Source: Armatimonadota bacterium (GTDB lineage: Bacteria > Armatimonadota > JAAZEB01). From it: DNA of 38,467 bases. Below, piece by piece: positions 1 through 7,318 of this stretch (its first letter is position 1; each line of letters opens with the position of its first letter). The translations under genes were made by a program, and so were the position numbers. The notes under the pieces are model-generated. The model did not search any database and was not told where the DNA came from. It saw only the letters and a program-made list of their open reading frames with translations. The DNA is taken from positions 1 through 38,467 of the forward strand of contig JACQGM010000252.1 in assembly GCA_016199585.1 (NCBI GenBank), given 5' to 3'.

Positions 1-165
1 CTCGGCCGGCGGGGGCGGCGGGGGTGGGGGTGGCGGCTCGACCGGCAGCCGCGTCGGCACCGCGGTGAGGGCCATCGCGATCCCCGCCACCATCAGCGCG
101 CGCCGCAGCAGGCGCCAACGGCGGTCTCCGCCGGCCCGCTTCCCCCTCGCCTTTGCCTCACTCAT
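1..165 (-). CDS. Partial membrane-anchored proline-rich protein, N-terminus only
   Basis: The first 55 codons of a gene that runs off the left edge. The product starts MSEAKARGKRAGGDRRW, a basic cytoplasmic stretch, followed by one hydrophobic segment (about residues 24-36, ALMVAGIAMALTAV). Then comes a linker with an uninterrupted run of about ten prolines. This is the layout of a single-pass anchored or TonB/secretion-type periplasmic protein, but no catalytic or binding domain is visible in the part seen. The ATG (163-165) overlaps the TGA of the upstream EamA gene (162-164) in the ATGA arrangement typical of translational coupling, which is the main reason to believe this short reading frame. 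Function unknown. Confidence 0.6.
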   Translation of the reverse strand, partial: MSEAKARGKRAGGDRRWRLLRRALMVAGIAMALTAVPTRLPVEPPPPPPPPPPAE

Positions 166-1148
166 CGTCCCTGCTCACGCCGCAGCGTCCCCCTCACGCC
201 CGCCGCGGCCCCCTCTTGCCCCTCCTCGGCCCTGCGGGAACCATGCCATTCCGGTGCAGCTTCCCCCGCCGGAACGCGGTGCGAGAGAAGGATCCCGGCG
301 AGCACCAGCGCGCCGCCCGCGAGCTGGGTGGCCGTGAGGTGCTCATGGAGATGGATGAACGCCACGCCCGCCGCGATCACCGGCTCGGCGGTAGTGGTGA
401 TGCCGACGGGGCCGGCCGGGAGATAGCGCAGCGCCACCGACACCAGGCCGAAGGCGAGCACCGTTCCCATCACCGCGATGAACACCAGCAGCCCGGCCGT
501 GCCGGGCGTGAGCGCCTGGTAGGGAAAACGCCACCAGGGGCGCAGGACGCCCCAGAAGAGCGCCGCGAAGCCGAGGCCGTAGCAGAGGATGGTCCAGGGA
601 GAGAACCGTCGCACCCCTGATTCGGCGAGGAGGATGTAGGCGGCATAGGTGATCGCCGATACCACGCCGGCCGCCAGGCCCCTCGCCCCGATGCCTCCCA
701 CGTCTCCGCTCACGCCCGCGACCAGCGCGCACCCCGCCAGGCAGAGGAGGGCGGCGGCCCATAGCGTCGGCTCCACCGGCCGGCGGCGCGCGCCGCGCAC
801 CCAGGCGAGGATCAGGAGCGGAGCCATGTACTGAATGAGGATCGCCACCGCCACCGGCATCAGTGAGATGGCATAGTAGTAACTGGCGTGGATCAGGACG
901 AAGTTCGCTCCGACCAGCGCCATGAAGGGCACCTCCCGGGGGGCGAGGCGCGCCAGCGGCCGCCGGAAGAGGAGAAGCGCCGGCCAGAGGAACAGAAACC
1001 CCACCAGGGCTCGCGTCTGGGCCACCGAGAAGACATCGAGGCTCCCGGAGAAGAGACCCTTGGCGAGCGCCGCCGAGACGGCCCACAGGGCCGCCGCTCC
1101 CAGCGCGCACGCATGGCCCCGCCAGGTAAGGGAGATGAACGCATTCAC
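162..1148 (-). CDS. EamA/DMT-family transporter
   Basis: A 328-residue polytopic inner-membrane protein of the drug/metabolite transporter superfamily, built from two EamA repeats of five helices each. Typical features are the N-terminal helix (ALGAAALWAVSAALAK), the YYYAISLMPVAVAILIQYMAPLLILAW segment closing repeat one, and the second-repeat counterpart ending ITTTAEPVIAAGVAFIHLHE. The family exports amino acids, nucleotides or other small metabolites; the substrate cannot be read from sequence. The start is a GTG at 1146-1148 without a clear Shine-Dalgarno. The C-terminus after the last helix is hydrophilic and charged. The first 36 codons are duplicated at 3421-3528 on the far side of the lexA/umuC-like cassette. 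The downstream membrane-anchored gene is coupled by a four-base overlap. Confidence 0.9.
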   Translation of the reverse strand: MNAFISLTWRGHACALGAAALWAVSAALAKGLFSGSLDVFSVAQTRALVGFLFLWPALLLFRRPLARLAPREVPFMALVGANFVLIHASYYYAISLMPVAVAILIQYMAPLLILAWVRGARRRPVEPTLWAAALLCLAGCALVAGVSGDVGGIGARGLAAGVVSAITYAAYILLAESGVRRFSPWTILCYGLGFAALFWGVLRPWWRFPYQALTPGTAGLLVFIAVMGTVLAFGLVSVALRYLPAGPVGITTTAEPVIAAGVAFIHLHEHLTATQLAGGALVLAGILLSHRVPAGEAAPEWHGSRRAEEGQEGAAAGVRGTLRREQGR

Positions 1149-1153
1149 GGTGG
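1046..1153. repeat. 108-bp direct repeat, copy A (inside EamA gene)
   Basis: Aligns without gaps to 3421-3528, with 16 mismatches in 108 positions by eye (about 85% identity). It covers the 5' end of the intact EamA gene and a few bases upstream. Both copies have the same orientation and bracket the lexA/umuC-like cassette. Confidence 0.85.
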
Positions 1154-1294
1154 GATATTCGCGCTGCCGGGGGGCGCATTCCTGCCGGTCGGGGAACGAT
1201 ACCCGGTCACGTCTTCATCCCTTTCCTCTGTCTTGAACTTCGTCTCCTCCTGCTGGAATCCTTTTCGCCTGCTGATGCTGACCGAGTGATAGAG

Positions 1295-1315
1295 AGCGCA
1301 GGCTGTGTCTGCGCT
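1295..1315. other. Small hairpin upstream of the SOS-type promoter
   Basis: Perfect seven-base arms AGCGCAG (1295-1301) and CTGCGCT (1309-1315) around a seven-base loop. No T-tract follows on either strand, so this is not a standard intrinsic terminator. It lies between the divergent EamA and lexA-like genes. Confidence 0.35.
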
Positions 1316-1366
1316 TCGAGACCACGCGGGAAACGCCCTCGCCGGGACCACGCGGAATTCTCCCGC

Positions 1367-1396
1367 TTGACAAGTGAACGCTCGTTCTCTTATAAT
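1367..1396 (+). promoter_or_regulatory. Consensus sigma-70 promoter of the lexA/umuC-like operon
   Basis: TTGACA (1367-1372), an 18-base spacer and TATAAT (1391-1396) match the vegetative consensus at all twelve positions. Seven bases after the -10 lies the A of ATG at 1404, the expected transcription start, so the message may be leaderless. The spacer carries the LexA-box-like dyad described separately. Confidence 0.85.
1376..1387. promoter_or_regulatory. LexA-box-like operator between -35 and -10
   Basis: GAAC-GCTC-GTTC is a perfect dyad with the GAAC-N4-GTTC form of the Gram-positive/Bacillus-type SOS box. Partial symmetry extends outward (AGT to the left, TCT to the right). Its position within the spacer means that bound repressor would block RNA polymerase. 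Inference: the adjacent gene product binds it and represses its own operon until DNA damage triggers self-cleavage. Confidence 0.8.
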
Positions 1397-1403
1397 GAAG
1401 GAC

Positions 1404-2000
1404 ATGAAGAAGGGAACGATAGACCACACGAAAGTTCAGTCACGGGTGGCGACGCTCAAGCAGTTCTACCAGCGCAAGGGGCGGATGCCTTCATTCTCCG
1501 AGATGGCGCAGTTGTTCCGCTTGCGCTCCAAAGGCGCAGTCGCTAAGGTCGTTGACCAGATGGAGAAGCAGGGCGTCCTCCGCCGCGATAGCACGGGACG
1601 ACTCATTCCCCGCTCGGTGAATCATTCCCTCAGGGTGCTGGGCGCAGTCGAAGCCGGTTTCCCCAGCCCTGCCGAAGAGGAAATCGCAGACACCCTCTCG
1701 CTCGACGACCTGCTGATTGAGAACCGCGAGGCGACCTTCCTGCTGCGGGTCTCAGGAGATTCCATGAACGATGCGGGCATCCTCCCCGGCGACATGGTAT
1801 TGGTGGACAGAGGACGCACACCCGAAAGCGGCGATATCGTGGTTGCAGAGGTGGACGGGCAGTGGACGATGAAGTATCTGCGCAAGCGGGGAGAGAGCGT
1901 GACGCTCGTTCCCGCCAATGCCCGATACAAGCCCATCCGCCCGCAGCGCGAACTCAAAATCGCTGGCGTGGTTACAGGGGTCGTGCGCAAGTACAAGTGA
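1404..2000 (+). CDS. lexA-like: LexA/UmuD-like self-cleaving repressor (S24 family)
   Basis: A 198-residue protein with an N-terminal winged-helix domain (about residues 10-65; PSFSEMAQLF then SKGAVAKVVDQMEKQG is the LexA-type helix-turn-helix) and a C-terminal S24 peptidase domain (about 75-198). The cleavage site A84-G85 lies in AVEAGFPSPAEE, which is closer to UmuD (CGFPSPA) than to classical LexA. The catalytic pair is S120 (SGDSMNDAGI) and K157 (MKYLRK). ATG 1404 was chosen because the perfect promoter places transcription initiation there; in-frame starts at 1374 and 1395 lie within or upstream of the -10. The UmuC-like gene follows after 46 bases. Known for the family: RecA-stimulated autoproteolysis inactivates the repressor. 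Inferred: this protein controls its own operon and may also serve as the polymerase's UmuD-like partner. Confidence 0.88.
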   Translation: MKKGTIDHTKVQSRVATLKQFYQRKGRMPSFSEMAQLFRLRSKGAVAKVVDQMEKQGVLRRDSTGRLIPRSVNHSLRVLGAVEAGFPSPAEEEIADTLSLDDLLIENREATFLLRVSGDSMNDAGILPGDMVLVDRGRTPESGDIVVAEVDGQWTMKYLRKRGESVTLVPANARYKPIRPQRELKIAGVVTGVVRKYK

Positions 2001-2046
2001 GGGAGCGGCGGAACAAGAGGGCAAAGACTTCGGGGAGGCACGACCG

Positions 2047-3360
2047 ATGACGTCTCAACCGCTCACCGTCCACAATTGGTCCCGCGCTATCCTGCATCTG
2101 GACGTGGACGCCTTCTTTACCTCCTGTGAACAAGCCGTCCATCCCGAACTGAGAGGCAAACCCGTCGTCACCGGCTTGGAGCGCGGCATCGTCGCCGCCG
2201 CCAGTTACGAAGCCAAAGCCCGAGGCGTCGAGCGCGGCATGATGATTCCCCAAGTAAGACGAGTCTGCCCCGATGCCATCATTCTGCCGTCTGACTATGA
2301 GACGTACTCCTTGTTTTCCCTCCGCCTGTTTGCGGTACTGCGACGCTTCTCGCCCGAAGTCGAAGAGTACAGCATTGACGAAGCGTTCGTTGACCTGACG
2401 GGGCTGCGGCGGGAGTATTGCGGCTCGTATGAACTCATCGCCCGGAAGATTAACGCCACCGTCACCGGAGAGTTAGGCATCCCGGTCTCCATCGGTGTCA
2501 GCCTGACCAAAGTGTTAGCTAAAATCGCTTCCAAATGGAACAAACCCAACGGACTGACCGCCATTCCCGGCAGAGAGATTCACCTGTATCTGGCAGAACT
2601 GCCGCTGGAGAAGATCTGGGGCATCGGCAGCAACACAGCGGCGCTGCTCAGGAAGTTGGGCGTGCGGACGGCGTTAGCGTACGCCCGCTGCTCGGAGGGA
2701 TTCCTTGCCAAGCACCTGGCCAAACCCCACCTGCAAGTCTGGCACGAACTCAACGGGCGCAGCGCGCATCCCATCATCACCGAATCCAAAAGCAGCTACC
2801 AAACCATCAGCAAGACCCGGACGTTCACTCCGCCCTCCCACGACGAGTCGTTCGTGTTCGCGCAACTGTCGCGCAACCTCGAAGACGCCTGCATCAAAGC
2901 GCGTCGCCACCAGTTAGCAGCGCGGCGTCTGGTGGCGATGCTGCGCACGCAGGAGTTCCGCGATGCAGCGATTGAACTGAAACTCAACCGCCCCAGCGCG
3001 TATCCTGCCGACCTGTTTCGGTTTCTGCGGGAGGGGTTCGCGCAGATTTACCGCCCCAACGTTCCGTATCGCTCTTCGGGGGTGGTGCTGGCAGGGCTGG
3101 TGTCAGCGCGGAACCTGCAATACAGTCTGTTTGAGAACGCGACGCAAGTGGAGAAGGTCGGCCGAATCTATCAAGCGGTGGACGAACTGCGGGAGCGATA
3201 CGGCAAGCACACTGTTCAGCACGGGTCCAGTCTGCTGACGCAGCAGCGAGCGCAGCATGAGAGCGAGCGCGGCGACGTGCCGCAGAGGAAAACCAATCTG
3301 CTGCCCGGTGAGAACAGAAAGCAGCGGGTGGGAATTCCGGTGTTGGACATTGAGGTGTGA
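2047..3360 (+). CDS. umuC-like: Y-family translesion DNA polymerase, UmuC-like
   Basis: 437 residues. Palm-domain metal ligands are visible: D19 and D21 in ILHLDVDAFF, and D111-E112 in EYSIDEAF. The helix-hairpin-helix/thumb segment (LEKIWGIGSNTAALLRKLG) and a little-finger domain follow. Q358-YSLF matches the beta-clamp binding consensus QLxLF and sits where UmuC carries its own motif, rather than at the C-terminus as in DinB. ATG 2047 is preceded by GGGGAGG (2032-2038) with an eight-base gap; a longer in-frame extension would overlap the repressor gene. Role: error-prone bypass of lesions during SOS. It is co-transcribed with the self-cleaving repressor. Local GC (36 of 60 bases in 2041-2100) is lower than in flanking genes (43 of 60 in 541-600), a weak sign of transfer. 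Confidence 0.9.
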   Translation: MTSQPLTVHNWSRAILHLDVDAFFTSCEQAVHPELRGKPVVTGLERGIVAAASYEAKARGVERGMMIPQVRRVCPDAIILPSDYETYSLFSLRLFAVLRRFSPEVEEYSIDEAFVDLTGLRREYCGSYELIARKINATVTGELGIPVSIGVSLTKVLAKIASKWNKPNGLTAIPGREIHLYLAELPLEKIWGIGSNTAALLRKLGVRTALAYARCSEGFLAKHLAKPHLQVWHELNGRSAHPIITESKSSYQTISKTRTFTPPSHDESFVFAQLSRNLEDACIKARRHQLAARRLVAMLRTQEFRDAAIELKLNRPSAYPADLFRFLREGFAQIYRPNVPYRSSGVVLAGLVSARNLQYSLFENATQVEKVGRIYQAVDELRERYGKHTVQHGSSLLTQQRAQHESERGDVPQRKTNLLPGENRKQRVGIPVLDIEV

Positions 3361-3420
3361 GACGTTGAACTCCTCTTTGGCGAGGATACCTGTATCTCCC
3401 CGTGAAGCAGGTCTTTCCAG

Positions 3421-3528
3421 CGGAGAAGAGGCGCTTGGCGAGCGCCGCCGAGACGGCCCACAAGGCCGCCGCCCCCAGCGCGCACGCGTGGCCCCGCCAG
3501 GTGGAAGAAGTAGATGTGTTCACGGTGG
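3421..3528 (-). pseudogene. Truncated 5' remnant of a second EamA gene; direct repeat copy B
   Basis: Reading minus from the GTG at 3516-3518 region gives TSSTWRGHACALGAAALW and on through AALAKRLFS, nearly identical to the start of the intact EamA protein. Homology stops after about 33 codons and the frame then runs antisense into the polymerase gene end. It is gaplessly alignable to 1046-1153. It is therefore a fragment, left by an insertion or duplication that placed the SOS-type cassette between the two copies. Confidence 0.82.
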
Positions 3529-3618
3529 AGTGCTCGCCCCACGAGGCCGGGTTCCGGCCGGAGCGGCAGGTCCCAACTTGCCCGTGCCGGGCAGGAAGGT
3601 GGCATCGGCGCGCGGTAG

Positions 3619-3627
3619 TGGTACAAT
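3619..3627 (+). promoter_or_regulatory. Extended -10 promoter for the ClC gene
   Basis: TGgTACAAT is an extended -10 element (TG-n-TATAAT, one mismatch) 20 bases before the ATG at 3648. No good -35 is visible, as expected for the extended -10 class. Very similar elements occur at 7229-7237 (minus), 35875-35883 and 36511-36519. Confidence 0.55.
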
Positions 3628-3647
3628 GGCAGTGGTGGGAAGGGAAC

Positions 3648-5333
3648 ATGAACAAGGGAGAAACTGGCAGCAGGGCGGAAAGGACGCGCCAACGGGGCAC
3701 GAGTTCGCGTGGCGAAGCAGGAACGCCGGAGCGCCAGGCGGCCGTACAGGCCGAAAAGGCTCTATCGCAGGAGCGAGAGCGGCGGCACCTCGCACACATA
3801 CGGGAGCGCCGGCAGGTTCACTTCACGCGGGCCGGCGCGGTCGGACTTCTAGCCGGCGCGGTCGCGGTTGCGTTTCAGTGGGCGCTCTTCTCGGTCGATC
3901 AGGTGCGGATCCAGGCCCTCGCGTGGCTGCACCAGCGGCCAGCATGGGGATGGACTGTCTTGCCGGTGCTTGCAGCAGTGATGGCGGGGCTGGCGGGGCG
4001 GCTCACGCGGCGTTTCGCCCCGAGCGCCGCCGGGAGCGGCATTCCCCACGTAGAGGCAGTGCTGTTGCGCCTGCGCCCCCTGAACTGGCGCCGGCTGCTG
4101 CCGGTGAAGTTCGCGGGCGGCCTGTTGAGTATCGGAGCGGGGCTGTCGCTCGGCCGGGAAGGTCCCACGGTGCAGATGGGCGCGGCGGCGGGAAAGGCGC
4201 TGGCGCACGTGCTGCGCGTGCCCCGTCGCTCCGAGTCGCACCTCATTGCGAGCGGCGCGGGCGCGGGCCTGGCGGCCGCGTTCAACGCGCCCCTGGCCGG
4301 GTTCATCTTCGTGTTGGAGGAGCTGCAGCGCGAACTCTCCCCCCTCACCTACGGCACGGCGCTCATCTCGGCGCTCGCCGCCGACATCATCACCCGCGCC
4401 TTCACCGGGCAGCTCCCCTCATTCCACGTCTCCGGTTACCCGGCGCCGCCCCTCGGTGCCCTGCCCCTGGCGGCTCTGGTCGGCGTCGTCTGCGGCCTGC
4501 TCGGCGTCGCCTTCAACCGTGGCCTGCTCGGAACGCTCCGGCAGTTCCACAACCCGCGATGGCTCCCCGTCTGGGCCCAGCCGGTCGCGGTCGGCGCGTT
4601 GGCCGGCCTGGTGGCCTGGTGGCTTCCGGAAGCAGTCGGCAGCGGACACCAGACGGCGGAGCACATCCTGCGCGGGCAGATCGCCGCGCCGCAGGTGATC
4701 CTGGCGCTGCTGGCGGTAAAGTTCGGCCTGACGATGGTGAGTTACGCGACTGGAGTCCCAGGCGGCATCTTCGCCCCGCTGTTGACCCTTGGCGCGCTCG
4801 CCGGCCTCCTCGTCGGCGAGGCGGGCGCCCGCTACGTACCCGGCTTCACCGGCGCTCCCGCAGCGTTCGCCGTCCTGGGAATGGGCGCGCTCTTCAGCGC
4901 CGTCGTGCGCGCGCCGCTCACCGGCATCGTCCTCATTATCGAGATGACCGCCAACTACGAGCAACTCTTCGCCGTAGCCGTCGCAGCCCTGGTCGCCTAC
5001 CTGGTGGCAGAGCACCTGCGCGAAAAGCCGGTCTATGAGGCGCTGCTGGAGTACGACCTTCACCGCAGCGACCAACAGCCCCAGGAGGCCGGCGAGCCCG
5101 CGCTGGTGGACCTCGTTGTGGAGCCGCGCTCGGTGATGGACGGCCGGCGAGTGCGCGACCTGGGCCTACCGCCCGGGTGCCTGCTGGTGACGCTCAAACG
5201 CGGCGGGCGCGAGATCGTGCCGGGCGGCGACACGCTCCTGCAGCCGGGCGACCAACTCGTGGTGATCGTGGCGGGCGAGGCGATGCACGCCATTCCCGAC
5301 CTCCGCCGGGCGGCGCGCTGCGCCCTCGACTGA
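3648..5333 (+). CDS. clcA-like: ClC-type chloride/proton antiporter with C-terminal RCK-C domain
   Basis: 561 residues. A charged N-terminal tail (1-58, possibly helical) is followed by a full ClC membrane domain. Anion-pathway signatures are GSGIPHVE (129-136), GREGP (169-173, gating glutamate E171) and GIFAPLL. The NAPLAGFIFVLEEL stretch holds E225, the equivalent of the intracellular proton glutamate E203 of the E. coli antiporter. Both glutamates being present favours 2Cl-/H+ exchange over a passive channel. The last ~80 residues (from LVDLVVEPRSVMDG to QLVVIVAGEA) form a TrkA-C/RCK-C ligand-binding module instead of the usual CBS pair. ATG 3648 follows AGGGA and an extended -10 promoter; the upstream open frame passes through the EamA remnant and is rejected. 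Probable role: acid resistance or ion homeostasis. Confidence 0.93.
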   Translation: MNKGETGSRAERTRQRGTSSRGEAGTPERQAAVQAEKALSQERERRHLAHIRERRQVHFTRAGAVGLLAGAVAVAFQWALFSVDQVRIQALAWLHQRPAWGWTVLPVLAAVMAGLAGRLTRRFAPSAAGSGIPHVEAVLLRLRPLNWRRLLPVKFAGGLLSIGAGLSLGREGPTVQMGAAAGKALAHVLRVPRRSESHLIASGAGAGLAAAFNAPLAGFIFVLEELQRELSPLTYGTALISALAADIITRAFTGQLPSFHVSGYPAPPLGALPLAALVGVVCGLLGVAFNRGLLGTLRQFHNPRWLPVWAQPVAVGALAGLVAWWLPEAVGSGHQTAEHILRGQIAAPQVILALLAVKFGLTMVSYATGVPGGIFAPLLTLGALAGLLVGEAGARYVPGFTGAPAAFAVLGMGALFSAVVRAPLTGIVLIIEMTANYEQLFAVAVAALVAYLVAEHLREKPVYEALLEYDLHRSDQQPQEAGEPALVDLVVEPRSVMDGRRVRDLGLPPGCLLVTLKRGGREIVPGGDTLLQPGDQLVVIVAGEAMHAIPDLRRAARCALD

Positions 5334-5342
5334 GGGCACCAA

Positions 5343-5374
5343 CCGGAAGTCCTCCCGCCGAGGGGCGTTTCCGG
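5343..5374. terminator. Hairpin between convergent genes
   Basis: Arms CCGGAA (5343-5348) and TTCCGG (5369-5374) enclose an inner CCTC/GAGG pairing. The structure fills the gap between the stop codons of the convergent ClC and glycosidase genes, so it may serve both strands. The T-run is short, so intrinsic termination is plausible but not certain. Confidence 0.45.
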
Positions 5375-6517
5375 CTACCCTCCTCCGTCCTGCCAGAAGA
5401 AGTGGCTCGGCACCGCGGTCCCTGCCGGGCTGATGACGAGGATCGTGGGGCCGGCGCCGCGCCGCACCACCTGCACCAGCGTCCCGGCGCCGGCGCCCGA
5501 TGTCACCCGCACGAGCGCGGTGCGCTCTTCGCCCTCGGCGAAGGTCTGCACCCGCGCACGCTCACCCAACTCCGACCGGTAGTGCGCCAGCACCGCATCG
5601 AAGCCGTCATTGGTGGCGTAGACCGGCGGCGCGTCCGTCCACTCCGTGAGGGGTCGGGCCGTTGCGCCGGGGTAGATCGGGATGCCCTCCGGCACCGCCT
5701 CCAGGCCGCGCTGCGCCCACCGGGGCGGCTGGCCGCCGTTGCCCTCGGGGTGCGCCGCCGGGGGCTCGAGGCCCTGCACGTGCTGCGAGGTCTCGTAGAC
5801 GACGAGGGCGTTCGTCAGGCGGCGCCCGGCGGGCACGACCACCTTGCCCCGGTAGCACATCGCCATCGAGGCGCCCCCGTCGAGGTTCATCGCCTCGACG
5901 CACCCGAGGGCCTTCATCGTCTCAGCCAGCTTCGCCAGCGTGATCCCGCGCGGCACGGCGACCAGCAGCAGCTTGTTGGCCGCCGTCAGTCCCAGCGCCA
6001 CGCGCACGCCGCTGCCGAGCACGTGCGGGTCGCGGAAGCGCTCCTCGCTCACCTTCAGGTCCACTTGCCCGCTCTTGACGAGGGTGGGGCCGCAGGCGAG
6101 GACGGTCTCGTAGCCGGTCCAATCGGCGGCGTGCCCCCACACCACCCGTCCGAAGAGGACCTTGTTCTGCGGGGTGATGGCCATGGCCGTTCCCATGCGC
6201 CCCTGGTGGCACTGCTTCCCGTTGATGACGATGTCGCCGATCGGGATGCGGGTGTACTTGTCGAAGAAGGTGCCGTCCACGGCGGCGACGGCGCCGGAGC
6301 GTTTCACGAGACTGGTGAAGGGCTCGTCGCCGCCGGGGAAGTCCTGCGCCAGGACGGTCGAGACCTTCACATCGGGGTCATTCATGTTCACGGTGATGAC
6401 GTGGGCCTTGACGCCGCCGACGGTGCGTGCCGCGTAGGCGACGCTGGCGGCAAGAACACGCGCAGGGAGCAGCGCCCCGATGGCGGTGAGCGCGAGGAGC
6501 AGAGAGCGGTTTCGCAT
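5375..6517 (-). CDS. Secreted phosphodiester glycosidase (NAGPA domain) protein
   Basis: 380 residues. A signal peptide is evident (MRNRSLLLALTAIGALLPARVLA), so the mature enzyme is exported. Residues about 27-242 form the NAGPA/phosphodiester-glycosidase domain; hallmarks are AAVDGTFFD (78-86), the CGPTLVKSG strand and the closing NLDGGASMAM (211-220). The human relative removes GlcNAc from a phosphodiester-linked sugar. Bacterial members are thought to act on phosphodiester-linked glycans of envelopes or exopolysaccharide, but the substrate here is unknown. The C-terminal ~125 residues (after a proline-rich linker at about 250-275) form a separate small domain (EGIPIYPGATARP and FDAVLAHYRSEL) resembling domains seen in envelope proteins. 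The gene is monocistronic and convergent with the ClC gene. Confidence 0.85.
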   Translation of the reverse strand: MRNRSLLLALTAIGALLPARVLAASVAYAARTVGGVKAHVITVNMNDPDVKVSTVLAQDFPGGDEPFTSLVKRSGAVAAVDGTFFDKYTRIPIGDIVINGKQCHQGRMGTAMAITPQNKVLFGRVVWGHAADWTGYETVLACGPTLVKSGQVDLKVSEERFRDPHVLGSGVRVALGLTAANKLLLVAVPRGITLAKLAETMKALGCVEAMNLDGGASMAMCYRGKVVVPAGRRLTNALVVYETSQHVQGLEPPAAHPEGNGGQPPRWAQRGLEAVPEGIPIYPGATARPLTEWTDAPPVYATNDGFDAVLAHYRSELGERARVQTFAEGEERTALVRVTSGAGAGTLVQVVRRGAGPTILVISPAGTAVPSHFFWQDGGG

Positions 6518-6547
6518 GGTTCCTCCAGTGAATGGTCAGTCAAGTCG

Positions 6548-6665
6548 TCCTACAACCGCAGACACACGCCGATTGACGCGAATCGGCCATGAGCTGCCGG
6601 CGCCCCGCGGCCGGCTTCAGTGAAGGCCGGATCCCTGTCTATTCGCGGTCATGTGCGGTGGTAGG
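6548..6665. repeat. Dispersed element with inverted ends, copy 1
   Basis: Begins TCCTACAACCGCAGA and ends with a sequence whose complement begins CCTACCACCGCA, so the ends form an imperfect inverted repeat of about 20 bases. The internal CTGTCTATTCGCGG is shared with the copy at 16210-16354. No coding potential. It lies between the promoter end of the glycosidase gene and the 3' end of the Uma2 remnant. Confidence 0.7.
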
Positions 6666-6681
6666 GGTGAGCGCGCGGCCA

Positions 6682-7208
6682 CTACCAACGACGGAAGATC
6701 CGGTGCAGCGGCACTCGGAGGCCAGGGAAGAGCGGCGTCGTCAGAGTATCATCGTGGCCCAGGAGGGCCGTCGTGGCGTAGGTGCCATCGTCACTCAGAA
6801 CGAGCAGCTCAAGAGTCTGGTCGCCCGGATCCGCGATCCAGCAGTTGGCGACGCCAGCACGCGCGTACTCCTCACGCTTGTCAATGGTATCGCGGCTCTC
6901 CTCGCCAGGAGACAGCACCTCAACCACTCTTCCGGCGTCACGTGCCCCGGGGCCAGGTAGACGACATCCGCGCGGCGCCCGTGGGAGGGAATCGTCGGAA
7001 AGTCAACTTCCGTGCCGAGGTAGCCGCCGACGGCTTCACCGAGGTGCTCCCACAGGCAGCGCACCAGGAGGCCCTGCACGCTCCCGTGGATCATTCGCGG
7101 TGCCATCAGAAGTTCGCGCCTCCCGTCCACCAACTCGTAGGCGGCGTCCTCGTCGGCAGTCCGTATGAACTCCTCGAAGGTGAGCTTCCGCGCAGCAGTC
7201 GTCGTCAT
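6682..7208 (-). pseudogene. Uma2-family (DUF820) nuclease-like gene, frameshifted
   Basis: Two overlapping frames make up one Uma2 protein. The 5' part (7208 to about 6935) gives LTFEEFIRTADEDAAYELVDG and SHGRRADVVYLAPGHVTPE. The 3' part (about 6927 to 6682) gives VEVLSPGEESRDTIDKREEY and later LLVLSDDG. The family is a PD-(D/E)XK fold; the acidic residue of RADVVYL, the E of VEVLSP and the K of DKREEY fall on opposite sides of the break. The usual GPPDLV-type residues before VVEVLSP are missing, so the lesion is a small deletion with a frameshift. The intact ATG at 7206-7208 still has an extended -10 promoter upstream. Likely inactive; a sequencing error cannot be excluded. Confidence 0.8.
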
Positions 7209-7228
7209 GGCCGCACCCCCACTCCACT

Positions 7229-7237
7229 ATTATACCA
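7229..7237 (-). promoter_or_regulatory. Extended -10 promoter for the Uma2 pseudogene
   Basis: The minus strand reads TGGTATAAT, a perfect extended -10 element, 20 bases upstream of the ATG at 7208. No convincing -35. Confidence 0.65.
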
Positions 7238-7318
7238 CGGAGAGTGCCGATCTCCTCCCAGCAGGAGAACGGGGGTGCGTCGCCCAACCGATCAAGGGGG
7301 ACCACGAAGGGAGTCTGG

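Noticed and set aside
1374-1403. Upstream GTG/ATG starts of the repressor gene
   Set aside because: They fall within or before the -10 hexamer of a perfect promoter, so they would not be in the transcript.
2984-3799. 271-residue minus ORF over the polymerase end and EamA remnant
   Set aside because: Only the first ~33 codons of the EamA part resemble a protein; the rest is antisense to the polymerase or ClC gene.
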